The notes below the pieces were generated by a model. The model searched no databases. It saw only the letters and a list, made by a program, of their open reading frames with translations, and was not told the DNA's origin. A DNA stretch of 64,000 nucleotides from Crocodylus rhombifer (taxonomy: Eukaryota; Chordata; Crocodylia; Crocodylidae), in the NCBI GenBank assembly GCA_038503035.1, contig JAVSML010000955.1:191364-255363 (forward strand), given 5' to 3'. The position numbers were made by a program, and so were the translations under genes. Positions 1 to 11,555 of the stretch are shown in pieces; the stretch's first letter is position 1, and the number at the start of each line of letters is the position of its first letter.

Positions 1-1360
1 GCCCATCAGCCTGACTTCTATCTCAGGGAAGATCTTAGAAAAGTTTATTAAAGAGGCCATCCTTAATGGACTGGCTGACACCAATATCCTGAGGGATAGC
101 CACCACGGGTTTGTTGTGGGTAGGTCTTGCTTGACCAGTCTCATTTCCTTCTATGACCAGGTGACCTATCACCTGGACAAGGGAGAACAGATTGATGTCA
201 TATATCCTGACTTCAAAAAAGCTTTTGATCTGGTATCCCATGATCTCCTCTTGGCAAAACTGGCCAATTGAGGCCTTGGGTCCACCACGATCCACTGGCT
301 GGGAAATTGGCTCTGGGGTTGGACCCAGAGGGTTGTAATTGATGGCAGTCACTCATCGTGGTGCCCTGTGACCAGTGGGGTCCCTCAAGGCTCTCTCTTT
401 GGACCCATACTGTTCAACATCTTCATTAATGATGTGGACATTGGAGTCAGGAGCGGACTGGCCACGTTTGCCAATAATACCAAATTTTGGGGCAAAGCAT
501 CCACACCAGAAGTCAGGAGGGTGATTGAGGCTGACATGGACAGGCTCAGCAAATGGGCAGACGAGAACCTGATGGTGTTTAACACCAAAAAATGCAAGCT
601 TCTCCACCTTGGGAGGAAAAAGCTGCAGCATCCTTATAGGCTCAGCAGTGCTACACTGGCTAGCGCTACAGAAGAAAGACTCGGGGGTCATCACTGACCA
701 CAAGATGAACATGAGCCTACAATGTGATGCTGTGGTTAATAAAGCAACCAAAATGCTGGCTTACATCCATAGATGCTTCACAAGCAAATCCCGGGACGTC
801 ATTCTCCCCTTGTACTCAGCCTTGATGAGGCTGCAGCTGGAGTACTGTGTCCAGTTTTGGGCTCCACAATTAAAAAAGGATGTGGAGAAGCTTGAGAGAG
901 TCCAGAGAAGAGCCATATGCATGATCAGAGGTCAGGAAAGCAGACCTTACAACAACAGGCTGAGAGGCATGGGGCTCTTTAGCCTGGAAAAGCGCAGGCT
1001 CAGGAGTGACCTGATGGCCACCTATAAGTTTATCAGGGATGACCGCCAGGATCTGGGGGAGCGTTTGTTCACCAGAGCGCCCCAAGGGATGACGAGGTCT
1101 AACCGTTATAAACTACTGCAAGACCGTTTCAGGCTGGACATAGGGAAGAACTTCTTTACTGTCAGAGTCCCCAAGGTCTGGAACAGCCTGCCATCAGAGG
1201 TGGTTCAAGCACCTACATTGAACACCTTCAGGAGTAAATTGGATGCTTATCTTGCTGGGATCCTATGACCTCAGCTGACTTCCTACCCTTCGGGCGGGGG
1301 GGCTGGACTTGATGATCTTCTGAGGTCCCTTCCAGCCCTAATGTCTATGAAATCTACTGA
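1..1360 (+). mobile_element. CR1 LINE, 3' part, truncated by the window start
   Basis: This is the 3' portion of a chicken-repeat-1 non-LTR retrotransposon, running from the reverse transcriptase fingers to the 3' end. The window begins inside the open reading frame. The 3' UTR carries a CR1-type end (ggacttgatgatcttctgaggtccc spread over 1306-1330) and finishes with short 'ctatgaaatct' units near 1360. It is closer to the minus-strand CR1 at 24391-27665 than to the copies at 12318, 36954 and 54318: both read LSKWADENLMVFNT where the others read LQGWADENRM. It is therefore a separate subfamily of CR1 in this genome. Decay (see the coding entry) shows a dead copy. Confidence 0.92.
2..1268 (+). 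pseudogene. CR1 ORF2 reverse transcriptase remnant
   Basis: The frame starting at base 2 reads PISLTSISGKILEKF, the RT fingers, then GRSCLTSLISFYDQVT and DFKKAFDLVSHDLL. A TGA at 270-272 interrupts it. It continues through TSGVPQGSLFGPILFNIF (RT motif B region) to the catalytic motif, which reads FANN at 467-478 where CR1 elements have FADD, so both catalytic aspartates are gone. A one-base loss near 676-680 shifts the frame. The second frame then runs open to the TGA at 1266-1268 and covers the thumb and C-terminal domain (VILPLYSALMRLQLEYCVQFW, LERVQRRAICMI, ending LAGIL). Known role of the family: target-primed reverse transcription of its own RNA. This copy cannot code for an active enzyme. 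Confidence 0.9.
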
Positions 1361-1379
1361 GCGCATCTTTGTGAAACAT

Positions 1380-1975
1380 TTACTGAGCAGTTGACTAATT
1401 AGCTGCACAGTAAACATCTTGTTGCATACGCATGCACCCTATTAAGCTGAAGTAAACTTTAATCTGCAGCAGGACAATACTTGTATTTACAATTAAACTA
1501 CAGCTGCATATGTGTAGGCACTGGAGGTGCTGGCTAGAGTGCAAGCATGCTTCAGTGTGTGTGGCTGTCTGCCTGCTAGCCCTGTGCTGAATTACCCTCA
1601 TGCCCCAGTCAGTCCCTCTGCAGCACGTTAAACTGGAGAGAGCAGCCCCAGGCTGCCAGTCTGACCCCTAGAGCCCCCTGCCAGCTTGGGCTACTCCACC
1701 TTGGCTCAACATGCTGCGATCCCGGGTGCACATGCAGATGAGTGGCTGTCAGCAATAAGTTCTAGAATGATAAACTTATTACTTATTGCCAGAGCTTATT
1801 GCTGTGCATTAATAAACACATGTAGACCTGCCCACTGAGGGCATCCTATATGTGCATTTTACTGTGGAGTTGACTAATTAGCTACTTAGTAAAGCATTAA
1901 CATCTACATATGTGGTGCTATTAGGTCCCAGTCAACTAATTCATTATGCTATACTGCCTGACACAAATATTATCC
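1380..1975 (+). repeat. Short interspersed repeat cluster, DNA-transposon-like
   Basis: No gene. The motif gttgactaattagct occurs twice (near 1391 and 1868) around a GC-richer core (about 1500-1750) with 'ctgctagccctgtgctg' and 'ccccagtcagtccct', then 'ttattgctgtgcattaataaac' and 'acatgtagacctgccc'. These motifs recur in order in the repeats at 1985-2268, 3735-3965 and (minus) 22256-22640, so this is a dispersed non-autonomous family. The ends resemble short terminal inverted repeats of the type gtgcaNctacacatg. The class is not settled. Internal boundaries are approximate. Confidence 0.5.
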
Positions 1976-1984
1976 CATGCCAGA

Positions 1985-2268
1985 GTTTAGTGTGTCACAA
2001 TGCACATGTAGATGGTGACCGAGGCTGGCTGGGGCACAAGGGTGCTACAGTGCAAGACTTCCTGCTGGCTAGCCCTGCACTTTAGCACCCTCCTGCCCCA
2101 GCCAGCCCCTCCACAGCATGTTGAGCTAAGAAAAGCAGCTTCAGGCTGGCAGGCTGAACCCCTGATTTCCAGGCACACGTGTAAAAGCTGCACCCAAGAG
2201 CAATGAACTGAAGTTTATTCAGACACGTAATTGCATGTATAGGTGCACTTGCTAACCAGCAAAGGGAC
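1985..2268 (+). repeat. Short DNA-transposon-like repeat, copy 2
   Basis: Begins at about 'aatgcacatgtagatggtgacc' and ends at about 'gcatgtataggtgcac', which gives loosely inverted ends. The interior (ggctggctggggcac, ctgctggctagccctgc, ccccagccagcccct) aligns well with the reverse complement of 22256-22555. Two dispersed copies in opposite orientation support a real repeat family. The short ORFs inside are chance frames on both strands. Confidence 0.55.
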
Positions 2269-3595
2269 AGGCAAAAAATATAATAAACTGTATTTACTCC
2301 ATAGCTTGGATGACCGGGTGATTCACCCATCACATAGCTGTTTCCCACTTCTGCATTTCTTTGCATTATTAATGCGCCAAAATGTGTTTTTTAACAGATT
2401 TTAAAAGGTTCCATTAGCACTGATAAATATGTACAGTGTAATTTATATTCCAAATCAAAACACTATTATTTACCAGTAAAAATACTTTTAAATTGTTGAC
2501 GATACAGAGTATGATGTATTTATTGCATCCATTTAATGTGAAAGTTGCTTATTTTGATAAACAATGATTACATTAATAAATTAAACCGTATGTGGCCCAG
2601 AAAATCTTCAGAAATCTGTAAATGTAAGATGGGTAGGATGGGCACTTTGTGCTTAGGCCAAATCTGTGACCCTTGTCTCATCTTGACTTCATCACTTGTC
2701 AATTTTCTTCACAATTAGCTTGTTACCAGAAGGATGAGTCGGGGAAAGAATAAGCAATTACCAAATCCATTCTGCAGGTTATGTCTGGCCCAAACGGGTT
2801 CTGAATAGTCTGTGCAGAAATAGACCTGAGCCTTATAAGAGAAAAAAACTCTTGAATGTTCCCTATTCCTTGTTTTCCATAGTAATTTCACTGACTGGAG
2901 TCATAGAGGAGAAAAGCTGATCTAAGTACTACCCATGCCTCGAGCATCATTTTGAGTCCCAGGTATAATTGGGAGTACAAAGGTGCTGTGTTCTTGGGCC
3001 ATGGATCTCCCCTTTATATGCCATAGGGATAATGGGATTGCTTATTAGGTCTGTGATACCAGCATAGCTTTAAATCACTGGATTTAAGGAGGACAAGGGG
3101 ATGATTAAGAGTGCACCTACAAAGTCACCTTTCTTATAAAACTATAGCAATAAGATGGTGTTCATCTTAATTTTAAATGTGCATATTGAAAAGTATAATA
3201 TCCCAATGACTACTTTTTATTGTAAAGGAAAAAAATAACAAAATCATCAAAGGCCTCTTTAAAATATGGTATAATAATATTATAACAGTGAGGCCCCTTG
3301 TGCTTCAGGCAAAATGGATCCACTCAGTTCTTTGAAGTACTTTCCCATCACAGAAGACATTGAATAGAAAAGCTGATTTTTTTTTTGTTCACACTGGTAT
3401 TATAGTCTGAGAAAAGAGGACACAAAGGATATACAACTCAATACAGTATATAATTTATTAAAGGATGATATAATTCAAATATAGTTAATTGGGCACAAGG
3501 CATGACTGTAATTTTCTATTTTCAAGCAGTCATGAGGAAATGACTGCACTTAATATTAAATTATACTGACACTATTTTTACGCCCTTGAGAAATG
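2269..3595. other. AT-rich stretch without a gene
   Basis: About 1.3 kb with no ORF of note, no splice-flanked exon that I can support, and no repeat recognised by eye. A short poly-T run lies near 3378-3386. Confidence 0.5.
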
Positions 3596-3599
3596 ACTC

Positions 3600-3710
3600 T
3601 TTGGACAGTTAGGGTGTTAGCCTGGGACTTGGGAGACCCAAGTCCAAGCATTTGTTCTTCCATTGACTTTCTGTATAAACTTAGCTAAGTCACTTATTTT
3701 CACAAAAGGA
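3600..3710 (+). repeat. MIR-like SINE remnant
   Basis: The order of words matches the core of tRNA-derived MIR/CORE-SINEs: a 'ttagggtgttagcctggga' start, a middle like 'gagacccaagtccaag', then 'aacttagctaagtcactta' (compare the family's 'gtgaccttgggcaagtcactta'). It is short and diverged. A profile search would decide between MIR and another amniote SINE. Confidence 0.5.
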
Positions 3711-3734
3711 CTTAGACACCAGAGTTATGCTAAC

Positions 3735-3965
3735 AGACCTTCTAGATGGCCCTGGAGCCCCTGCCAGCCGGGGCTGCTCTGATCCAGCTTAATGTGCTTT
3801 GGTCCTGGGCATGCATGCAAATGGCAAGAAACTCAGGGGTTTATTGCTCTGGAGTTTAGTGCTCCTGGGCACATGTTTAAACAGCACACCCAGGAGCAAT
3901 AAACTCCAGAATAAAATCCAGAGTTTACTGGTTCACTTTAATTGCATGTGTAGATGTGCCAAGTA
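3735..3965 (+). repeat. Short DNA-transposon-like repeat, copy 3
   Basis: Shares 'ccctggagcccctgccagc', 'cttaatgtgctttggtcctgggcatgcatg' in split form, 'ggtttattgctctggagttt', 'cacacccaggagcaataaac' and 'aattgcatgtgtagatgtgcc' with the family at 1380-2268 and 22256-22640. Its interior carries an imperfect dyad around the 'ttattgctc' and 'gagcaataaa' words. No coding potential is visible. Confidence 0.5.
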
Positions 3966-4570
3966 TCATTTTATTTGGAGTTTATCTCATGATGATTTTG
4001 AGGACCAATCAAACCAAGTGTTACATCACAATAGGTAACACAAATAAGAACCAATCCTTTGTAGGAATATGGGAAAGGATGAAGAGTAGATATGTCTCCA
4101 TACCATGAAAATTTCTCAACTATGTCCTCCCTCTTGAGAGATAAGGAGTTTGGTAGTGATGGAAAATGTACATGACATGTGATCTCTGACATGCAGTTGA
4201 GGTTTTATCCATTCTTTGACCTTTATTTCAGTTAAGAATCAAAAAAGGAAACACCAGTATTTTTATTTGTCCTGAGTCTACTTCATTTGTATTCTCACAT
4301 CTTCCAATTATTTTTTTTACCATGCACACTTGCATTCAAGCCTTTGTCTCTATTTCATATAAAAACAAATTCAGGTATGTATATATATGCAAGCAAGATG
4401 GTGTGCTTGCTTCTTTGCAGGTTGGCTTTGGTCCCTTGGAAGCTCCTTAGCTTATGTCCCTTGTTAATAGGAGTGGCAAACCCTGAAGGAGAGTAGGGAT
4501 GAGGGGGCAGTCATGTTGGTTCCAAGGGTGGGGGGGAATCTTGTCTATGAGGAACTAGGTAGTCCCAACT
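3966..4570. other. Unclassified noncoding stretch
   Basis: About 600 bases with no gene and no repeat I can name. Confidence 0.4.
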
Positions 4571-4960
4571 GAGCTGTAAGGCTGTGTGAAGTTTTGGTTG
4601 CTGATTCATTTTGGAAGACTTTTGGCCTGATTTGGTGGCCAAATCTCTGAACCCAAATCCAATCGGGAGACCAATGAAAAGGTCTGAATTGATCCGAAGC
4701 CTCTGGATCAATTTGGATGAGATCTGGAGATTTGGCAATTTGGACAGTTCCCACTCACCACTGCAGGGAGCTGGAGCTGGACCTGAACTCTGTGCTGGTA
4801 AGTAGGGGGTGGGGGGAAGCGGCTGGAGGAGTGGGGAGGGGACCATGGGGGACCCCTGCCAGGCCCCATCCCCTGCCTCCTCCTCTGAGTGCCTCCTGAC
4901 TCCTGCCCACTCTCCCAGCTACATGAATGACTGCCCCACCTGGCTCTAGCATCCCAGGTC

Positions 4961-4986
4961 TTTTATTTATTTATTTATTTATTTTA
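4961..4986. repeat. (TTTA)n microsatellite
   Basis: About six units of tttattta-type sequence inside the hAT-like element. Confidence 0.9.
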
Positions 4987-5040
4987 AAGCCCTGCACTCA
5001 CTGGGTGCTCCAGTCACCATCAGAGCCTCTGGGGGCTCAT

Positions 5041-5356
5041 GGCAGAGTCCCCACATGCAGCATGGGGCAAGGGGGGTAGTAGGGATCACCCCCCTCATCT
5101 GGCAGCAACCAGTGAGTGCACGGCTTCAGGTTGTTTGTGTAAGAGCCGAGATGCTGGGGCCAGGTGGGGCAGCCATGGGGGGGCTGGGAGAGTAGACGGG
5201 GGATAGGGGGTCGTGGCAGAGTCCCACTTGCAGTGGGAATCCCTGCCCCCAACCTGGCAGCAGCCAATGAGTGCTTTTCTTTTTAAAGAGTTGGAACACT
5301 AGGGCCAGGCAGGGCAGCCAATAACAGGGCTGGGGAATCAGGTGGGGGATGGGACC
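5041..5356 (+). repeat. Direct duplication of about 174 bp inside the hAT-like element
   Basis: Unit 1 (5041-5214) and unit 2 (5215-5356) share, in order, ggcagagtccc, catgcag/cttgcag, 'atccctgcc'-like words, ctggcagcaaccagtgagtgc or its variant, gccaggtggggcagcca or its variant, and gtgggggatggg-type ends. Unit 2 is shorter by small deletions. Confidence 0.7.
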
Positions 5357-5489
5357 TGTTTGATTTGGAGATTGGGCAGCAGCTGAATCTCCCAAATCAG
5401 ATTCGGCTGAATCAATTTGGGACAGTGATTCAAATCGCTGTCCCCTAAATCAGCCGAATCCCAAGTGAATACTAGCCGCTTTGCACTGA

Positions 5490-8400
5490 CAAAGGCTCTG
5501 CCCACGCTCTGGCTGGCTCTGTTTTTCTTAAAGTAACAACAGTTTGTGCCAAGGTACAGATTCCAGAGGGGAGGGATTCACTAAATGCCCATTTCTTCAC
5601 AAATAGTACAGACCGATTTGGCATTCCTAACTTGGCACTCAAGGTAGCTGTCCCTCACACCTACCAGTAGTTACACAGTTGCTTTTAACATAGACCAATG
5701 GTCCTTGTGCCTAATACATAAATGGGCAAAACAACACCTTTAGCTCTTGTGCTGGCTATTGGAGAGGCCTTTGAGTTCTGGCTCATTCCAGGTAGTAAGT
5801 TTACCTGTGTTCCACTCTGACTTTTGGTCACAAACTACTTCTTCCCCTAACTCACCACTCTCTGCTTTCCTCCCTGGGGCTTTTAGCTGATACTCCCTAA
5901 TTATCTAAACACCAACAACCTGGCTTCTACAACACAGCTGCCTGCCTCCTCTTAAAGGACCAGACCACCCTAGTATAACTTACTTTTAAAATGAAGAACA
6001 AACTTAGAACACATTTTCAAAACTCAAGACCAGATATCTGTATGCAGAAAATCTCACAACTTGCAAATCAGGCTTCTAACTTACCATACTTTCATGTACA
6101 CTGGACATTTGTGTTTAGAAATAGCTAGTCAGATAATTAATGGTTGATTCCAACTAGTCACATAAATTGCATAAATGTAAAAGCATAAAGTCATCTGTAT
6201 TTTCATGAGAAGATCTTAGGTTTTAAAGGTTGGTGGTTCAATATATTAGGTTTATAGCAGACTAAAAATCTCAGGTCTAGATGTGTAATGTTAGGGTCTC
6301 AAATCAACATGGTAGAGAGGTCCTTAAAAAAATAAGTGACCTGATTTCAGGATTATGAGCACGTGTCCCATTTTAAGTGACTGCCCTGAGAAAGAAGAAA
6401 CTTTTATTTAGGAACCTACATCTGGATTTAATAGTCAAACTGTAAGATTTGGTGATATTTCATAACAGTAAGTTGAACTAGAATAAGGTCTATATATGCT
6501 CATAGTTGATATGTTTTACTTTACAATGATGTCTCCCTATTTTTCCTTTCATCACATAGGCAAAAAGGCTGAACTCCAGGAGTCTGAAAAAGAAAGGCTA
6601 TTGATGTAGTTCCCCATCCCTCAAGGAAAGGATAAAGAGAGCTGTGAGAGAGCCACAGAGCCAATAGGGGAGAGAAACAGATCAAACAGGCAGATAAGCC
6701 ACTGGTTTGAACTATGAGAACTTTGTTCTGTGAGATCTAGCCAGACACTGTTATCTTGTAGGAATTTGGTCAAGAGCATAAACCTCCCTATAAATAATAA
6801 AAGTGATGTAGCTGTTTATTTTTTAAAGGGCAGCCTATGAACACTCAAAACCTCTTAAACTTCAGAACTTACTTTCAAACTATTTTATTTATGTATATCA
6901 GGATGTTTTCCCTCAAACTACAAAAAGAACAACTTAAAACATTCTCATTGCACTTATTTGTCATTTGAAAGTTACAGTAACACAATCTGTGGAGAGTTAT
7001 AATAGTTTTAGACAGAATATTATGCATAGTATTTTAAGTTCTACTAATTTATCATCATATAATAATTTATAATGTTTCTGTATGGGGATACATAATTTCT
7101 ATTGTAGTTGCATATTCCCCAGCTTGCTATCAGAAATAATAGTTATAAAGTATAAAGCAATGATGTAGAATCTTTTGAAACAGACTTTTGAGATGTATTA
7201 TCTGGTTTCTTTTTGTCTGTCCATATATCTATTTATTAGTATGAGTTAATAACCAGAACAATTAATATGATCCAATCAGCTGTAAAGATGGCTAAATACA
7301 GCAAAAGCATACTAAATATAAAAGTTAGGTATGTGATAAAAATCAATATTTTCCAGTTATGCATTAATTGGAAAACATCCAACCAGCTACGTGATATCTG
7401 ATATGTCTAACATGGAATCATTTTTTTATAGGCAATTGTGCTATACTGATTGTAGGTAGTTGCGTAGGCATGTTTTCTTCACAAGAAAAATGCACAGGTC
7501 AAACTTCAAAGCACTGTTGAATTCATCATTATAAATATTCATTTTCCATTCCCATAATTGGGCTACAGTTTGTGTTCTGATTAGAGCATACAGAAGACCC
7601 ACCCTTCCCACAAAGAGCAAGCTCTCCTCTACTCTTCATTATAGGGTAAAGAGTACATGCCAATCACAGGAGTAGGGAAAGAGATAGTCCACATGTAATT
7701 CTTAAATCTTGTATATAGAATTGGTTAAAATTGCTGATGAAAAAGTTCTCCACTATGAAACAAAGTTAGGCTGAAAAGCACATTCTAAGGGAGGTATGAA
7801 TTTTCAGGAAGGTTTTTATATGAAAAGAAATCATTAAACATTCTTATTTCATTTTTAGAATGTTGAAATATTTGCCTCAACTTGATAATTTGTACTTACT
7901 TTGAGCTCTTATTGTACATATACCTCAAATATTATTTATTATAATGTTTCACATTTATAAAAATGAAACATTATAATTGTGCATTATTTATGTATTTATT
8001 TTTCAGAATTTTCATTCAATGGCTCTTGAAATTTTAGATATTTGTCTCAATGTTTTTGAAAGAACAGAATTTTTCTGCAGAATAGGAATCCCCTTTTATT
8101 TATTATGCATTTATTTCATTTTATTTTTCTCTAGTTGTTTTTTCACCTAATACTGACTGCTAGTTACGTTTGGTTTTAGTTGTTTTTAATTTTTAATAGA
8201 ATCCTTCCTCATTTGCTATTCAACTCATTTTAATATATATTTGATCTGTGTTTTCCTGCTACATTTGATTTGAATGTTCACATTTTTATATTGTATGTTT
8301 ATATACTATAATATTTATGTGAGTGATATTGCAGACAGGTGTTGCACAAATACCTGAACAGAGATGTCTTCAACAACTGTGATACAAGCAGATTTAGTCA

Positions 8401-11210
8401 TTCATGTTAGTACCAGGTGGTGAAAAGAGTTGTTGTTTTCTATTATTGTTTATGTCATAAGCATTTCTGTTACTTTGCAAATTTATTAGAAAGAGGTAGT
8501 TAGCCATGTTATTCTGAAGTCAGACCAAAGGCACCTTGCCATTTGCAAATTAGCAGCATAAGTGGATCAAATAGGCTTCATAAACCTCATTTCACTATTC
8601 TTTTTCCTGCCTGTATCCTTCAGACAGATACATGTCTGAAAACAAGGCCTCAGTGCCAGCAAAGGATACATTTTTTCAATGTCTATCTATAAGTTTAGCC
8701 AGTAGATGTCTCTCTTACTCCCATCCAGTGATTACATCAACTTGTTTTACACACATGCATATATACACCAGTCAGGTCTTATTGTACCATGCATAGTTCA
8801 GTCAAGCAATATAAAACCCATAACCCATAGTCTAGGCCTTGTTCCTGAAAGAAAATAAAATTACAAGAGTCAATTTGAGACCAGTTGTAATGTTAAACCT
8901 TTTCAAAATGATCAATTCCCAGCAAGAAGAAATGGGAAGGGGGGGGGGGGAGAACCTTGATGTCCATTTCTGTGTATCAATGCAGTACACTCAGATAGGT
9001 TTATATCTGTTCTGTAATAGCAAGAGTTTTCTTGTACCTTAATTGCAGTATCCATGAATGGCTATTAGTAAATCTGAAAAACTCCCTTATCTGGTACAGC
9101 AGCTATTAACCGGTGACTGGGAAAACTGAAACTGGGATCATACTTCGGAATATTCTCCATGTAGTTTCATCACTTATAATTTCATCAGGTGGGCTTGCAA
9201 CTCTTTAAAATCTGATTTTTTGTGAGATTACTAATTACCACATTAAATATCAGAAAAACTCACTAAAACAGCAAAATAATTGATGTTTACAAAGAACAAC
9301 ATTTAAATTAATAATAAACATGACTGCACCACAATTATGCAGCTTGAATTTAGACGTTAATGCATTGCTTGCAAACATGAGTCAGTGTGTACTTTGTTTG
9401 CAGGGATTACATGGTGAATGACTTAAAATTACAAATAGTGTTCCAGATCCTGAAGCATGTTATGTAGAAAGGCACCCAGACAGAATGCTAATGACTCCAT
9501 TTAAAGCTTTGCTTCTGATGCACAAATCACGTTGCAGGGTCAAGGCAGCAGGGGCTAGAATCTAGGACCACCTCCCCCCCCCCCCAGCATTTTGCTATAG
9601 AGACAAACTCATACTTGCTTGCTGTCCTTGAGGCCCCAAGAATCATGTACACTTGGCTGCCCATCACCCAACCTCAAGGGTAGAGATGAAGCTGTAGCCT
9701 TGTGGCTAGTGCACTCTCTCTTGATCTAGTGTATCTCAAACCTACATCATCCACTTGTCAAGAAAGTCCTAGGAGCTGTGTTTCCTATACCCCAGGCTGG
9801 GTTCCCTATTGGACTACACACTTGTTTAGAGTTGTTAGACCTGCTAGTCCACACAGCTGGAGACTTAGGCAGATTTTAGGCACCTCCCAGCACAGTATAC
9901 CTTTGGCATAAGATAGGTGCTTATGTGATTACTCTGGATATTTTCTGAATATATACAGACTCCTCAGACCAGATGCCTAGGAATCACTCTAGTTTAAAAT
10001 GAAGTTTCTTAGATGACAATTGTATGGCTTTATGTACATACAGGAATAATGTTCATCTGTGACTTAGCCGTCTGTTTTGATGTCCCATTTAGAGGCCTGC
10101 AAAGTTGATTTGGACCTAACCCTTGAGTCACTGAGACACTTAGCTTTTTTATCCTAAATTAATTATTGTGGTCAAATAACTGAATTATTGTAATACTCCA
10201 AGCATTCAGGGCATTCCAGTAAACATATCAACCTTCCCCACAAAATGGGCATTTTTTCCCTTCTTTGCAGGGATTAAAGCCACTGTGATGCAGCTTCACT
10301 GACAGGAAAATTGAATAAAAAAACAAAAGAAATATGTGACTTTTATACAGAGTCAATGCTGCTGATTTAGAGAAGGAAACGTATTTTCTTTTGTGCTTTT
10401 TCATTGCGTAAGAGAGGTTTGTTTTTAGTTTTGTTTTTAATTTTGGTCCTGGCTCTTCTTTCAGTTCCTTCCAGTCCAAATCTCTTGACTGGGTTAAATA
10501 CATGATCCAAACAACAGGTTATTTATCATGATGTTTGGTGATGGATGCTGTAGTGATTGCCTCCTATTCTTTTTTGACTGTAAAACTAAATTAGAGTCTA
10601 CACCGTGCAAATGTACACAATGCACATTGTGATGGCAGCTGGTGGACTGCTGCTATAGCCAGTTCTAAGTCTTTTTCTAGTCACAACTTCTGTTTCTCAT
10701 CTTCTATACTTAGCTTCTCCCCCCACTTCCAAATCACCGCCCCAAAGAAAAAGTAAAAAAAAAAAAATACTAGGCAATAGCACCAGCTGGTCCTGTTTAT
10801 CTGCAAACAGATATTCATCCTGTCTGCTTATAGTCCTAGGCTCTAAAGCTACATGCATGCATAAAAATCTGCAACTTTCTTCACAAAATATAGGTTAAAC
10901 GCTTTAGAAAATGGACTCTTGTGATTCTTTTATAGATCAAAAAAGTCAGCTCACCAAGAACAAACATAGCCACTTACAGTAAATATACACAAGCAGGACT
11001 TACATTTTATATCTCTCCACAAAATTCTGTGTTGGAGGAAGGCATGAATAATTATCTATTTACCACTCAAAAAGGTTAAACTATTAGAAATCCTTTCATA
11101 CTACCTTTCTTGCCACCAGCAATACTATTGTTATGCACATTCTGGAACAGAGAGAACCTAAAGGTAGTAGTGCTATTAAATTTATAAAAGAAATGGAGTC
11201 GACTCTCACA
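5490..11210. other. AT-rich region without a gene
   Basis: About 5.7 kb in which I see no host exon, no RNA gene and no clear LINE. It contains a G12-type run (8939-8951), a C13-type run (about 9573-9586), an A run (10757-10768) and the small inverted repeat listed separately. The short ORFs here lack any family signature. Confidence 0.5.
7938..7977. repeat. Perfect 14-bp inverted repeat with a 12-nt loop
   Basis: The left arm attataatgtttca (7938-7951) pairs with tgaaacattataat (7964-7977). It is AT-rich. It may be the core of a degraded MITE or a chance hairpin. Confidence 0.75.
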
Positions 11211-11230
11211 TCCTTCCTTCCTTCCTTCCT
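11211..11230. repeat. (CCTT)n microsatellite at the 5' edge of a Tx1-like copy
   Basis: Five units of ccttc-type sequence directly before the first base recognisable as Tx1-like coding sequence. The same tetranucleotide follows the 3' ends at 15012 and 47760. Confidence 0.85.
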
Positions 11231-11555
11231 ACCCCCTGGATTTGCCAGGGGACCTCATCTGGTGTCATGAGGGCTTCAAGGTCCTAGGCATGTTTCTAGG
11301 GCCACTGACCTTCATGGTGCACAACTGGGATGGCCTTGAGGAAGTGGTGGAGGTACGCCTACAATGGTGGCACTAGCACCTGCCCAGCCTCTCCTACCGT
11401 GGGCATGTCCTCATCATAAACAACCTTGTGGTGGCAACCCTGTGGCACTGGTGTGCCATACTCAACTCATCACAGGTCCTACTCGAGAGGCTCCAGAACC
11501 TCCTGGTAGATTTTTCCTGTGATGGGCACCACTGGCTCTCATGAACTGTCCTGGA
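11231..11555 (+). mobile_element. Tx1-like LINE fragment A (RT thumb region)
   Basis: The frame reads PGDLIWCHEGFKVLGMFLGP, then a region with NWDGLEE, LSYRGHVLIINNLVVATLWHW and LLVDFSCDGHHWLS. This is the segment just after the RT catalytic palm in L1/Tx1-type ORF2 proteins (family pattern: kvLGvfLG, then W...LSyrGRvlvinnLv.s.lWH, then FfW.grHWl). It holds an in-frame TAG inside WWH*HLP and a TGA after HHWLS. It begins directly at (CCTT)n and stops matching at about 11555. It overlaps the start of copy E by about 170 bp of consensus, so A and E are two copies and not one split copy. Confidence 0.75.

Larger units (their letters stand above)
4577..5485 (+). mobile_element. hAT-like non-autonomous DNA transposon, copy 1
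   Basis: The left end (taaggctgtgtgaag, then 'ggcctgatttggtggccaaatctc' in split form) matches the reverse complement of the right end of the element at 32272-32915. The right end (gaatcaatttgggacagtgattcaaat, 5420-5446, and on to 'tagccgctttgcac') matches the reverse complement of that element's left part. So the same family is present twice in opposite orientation. The interior differs: here it is GC-rich with a (TTTA)n run and a direct duplication, whereas the second copy has a foldback. No target duplication is clear here and the right boundary is approximate. There is no transposase. Confidence 0.65.
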
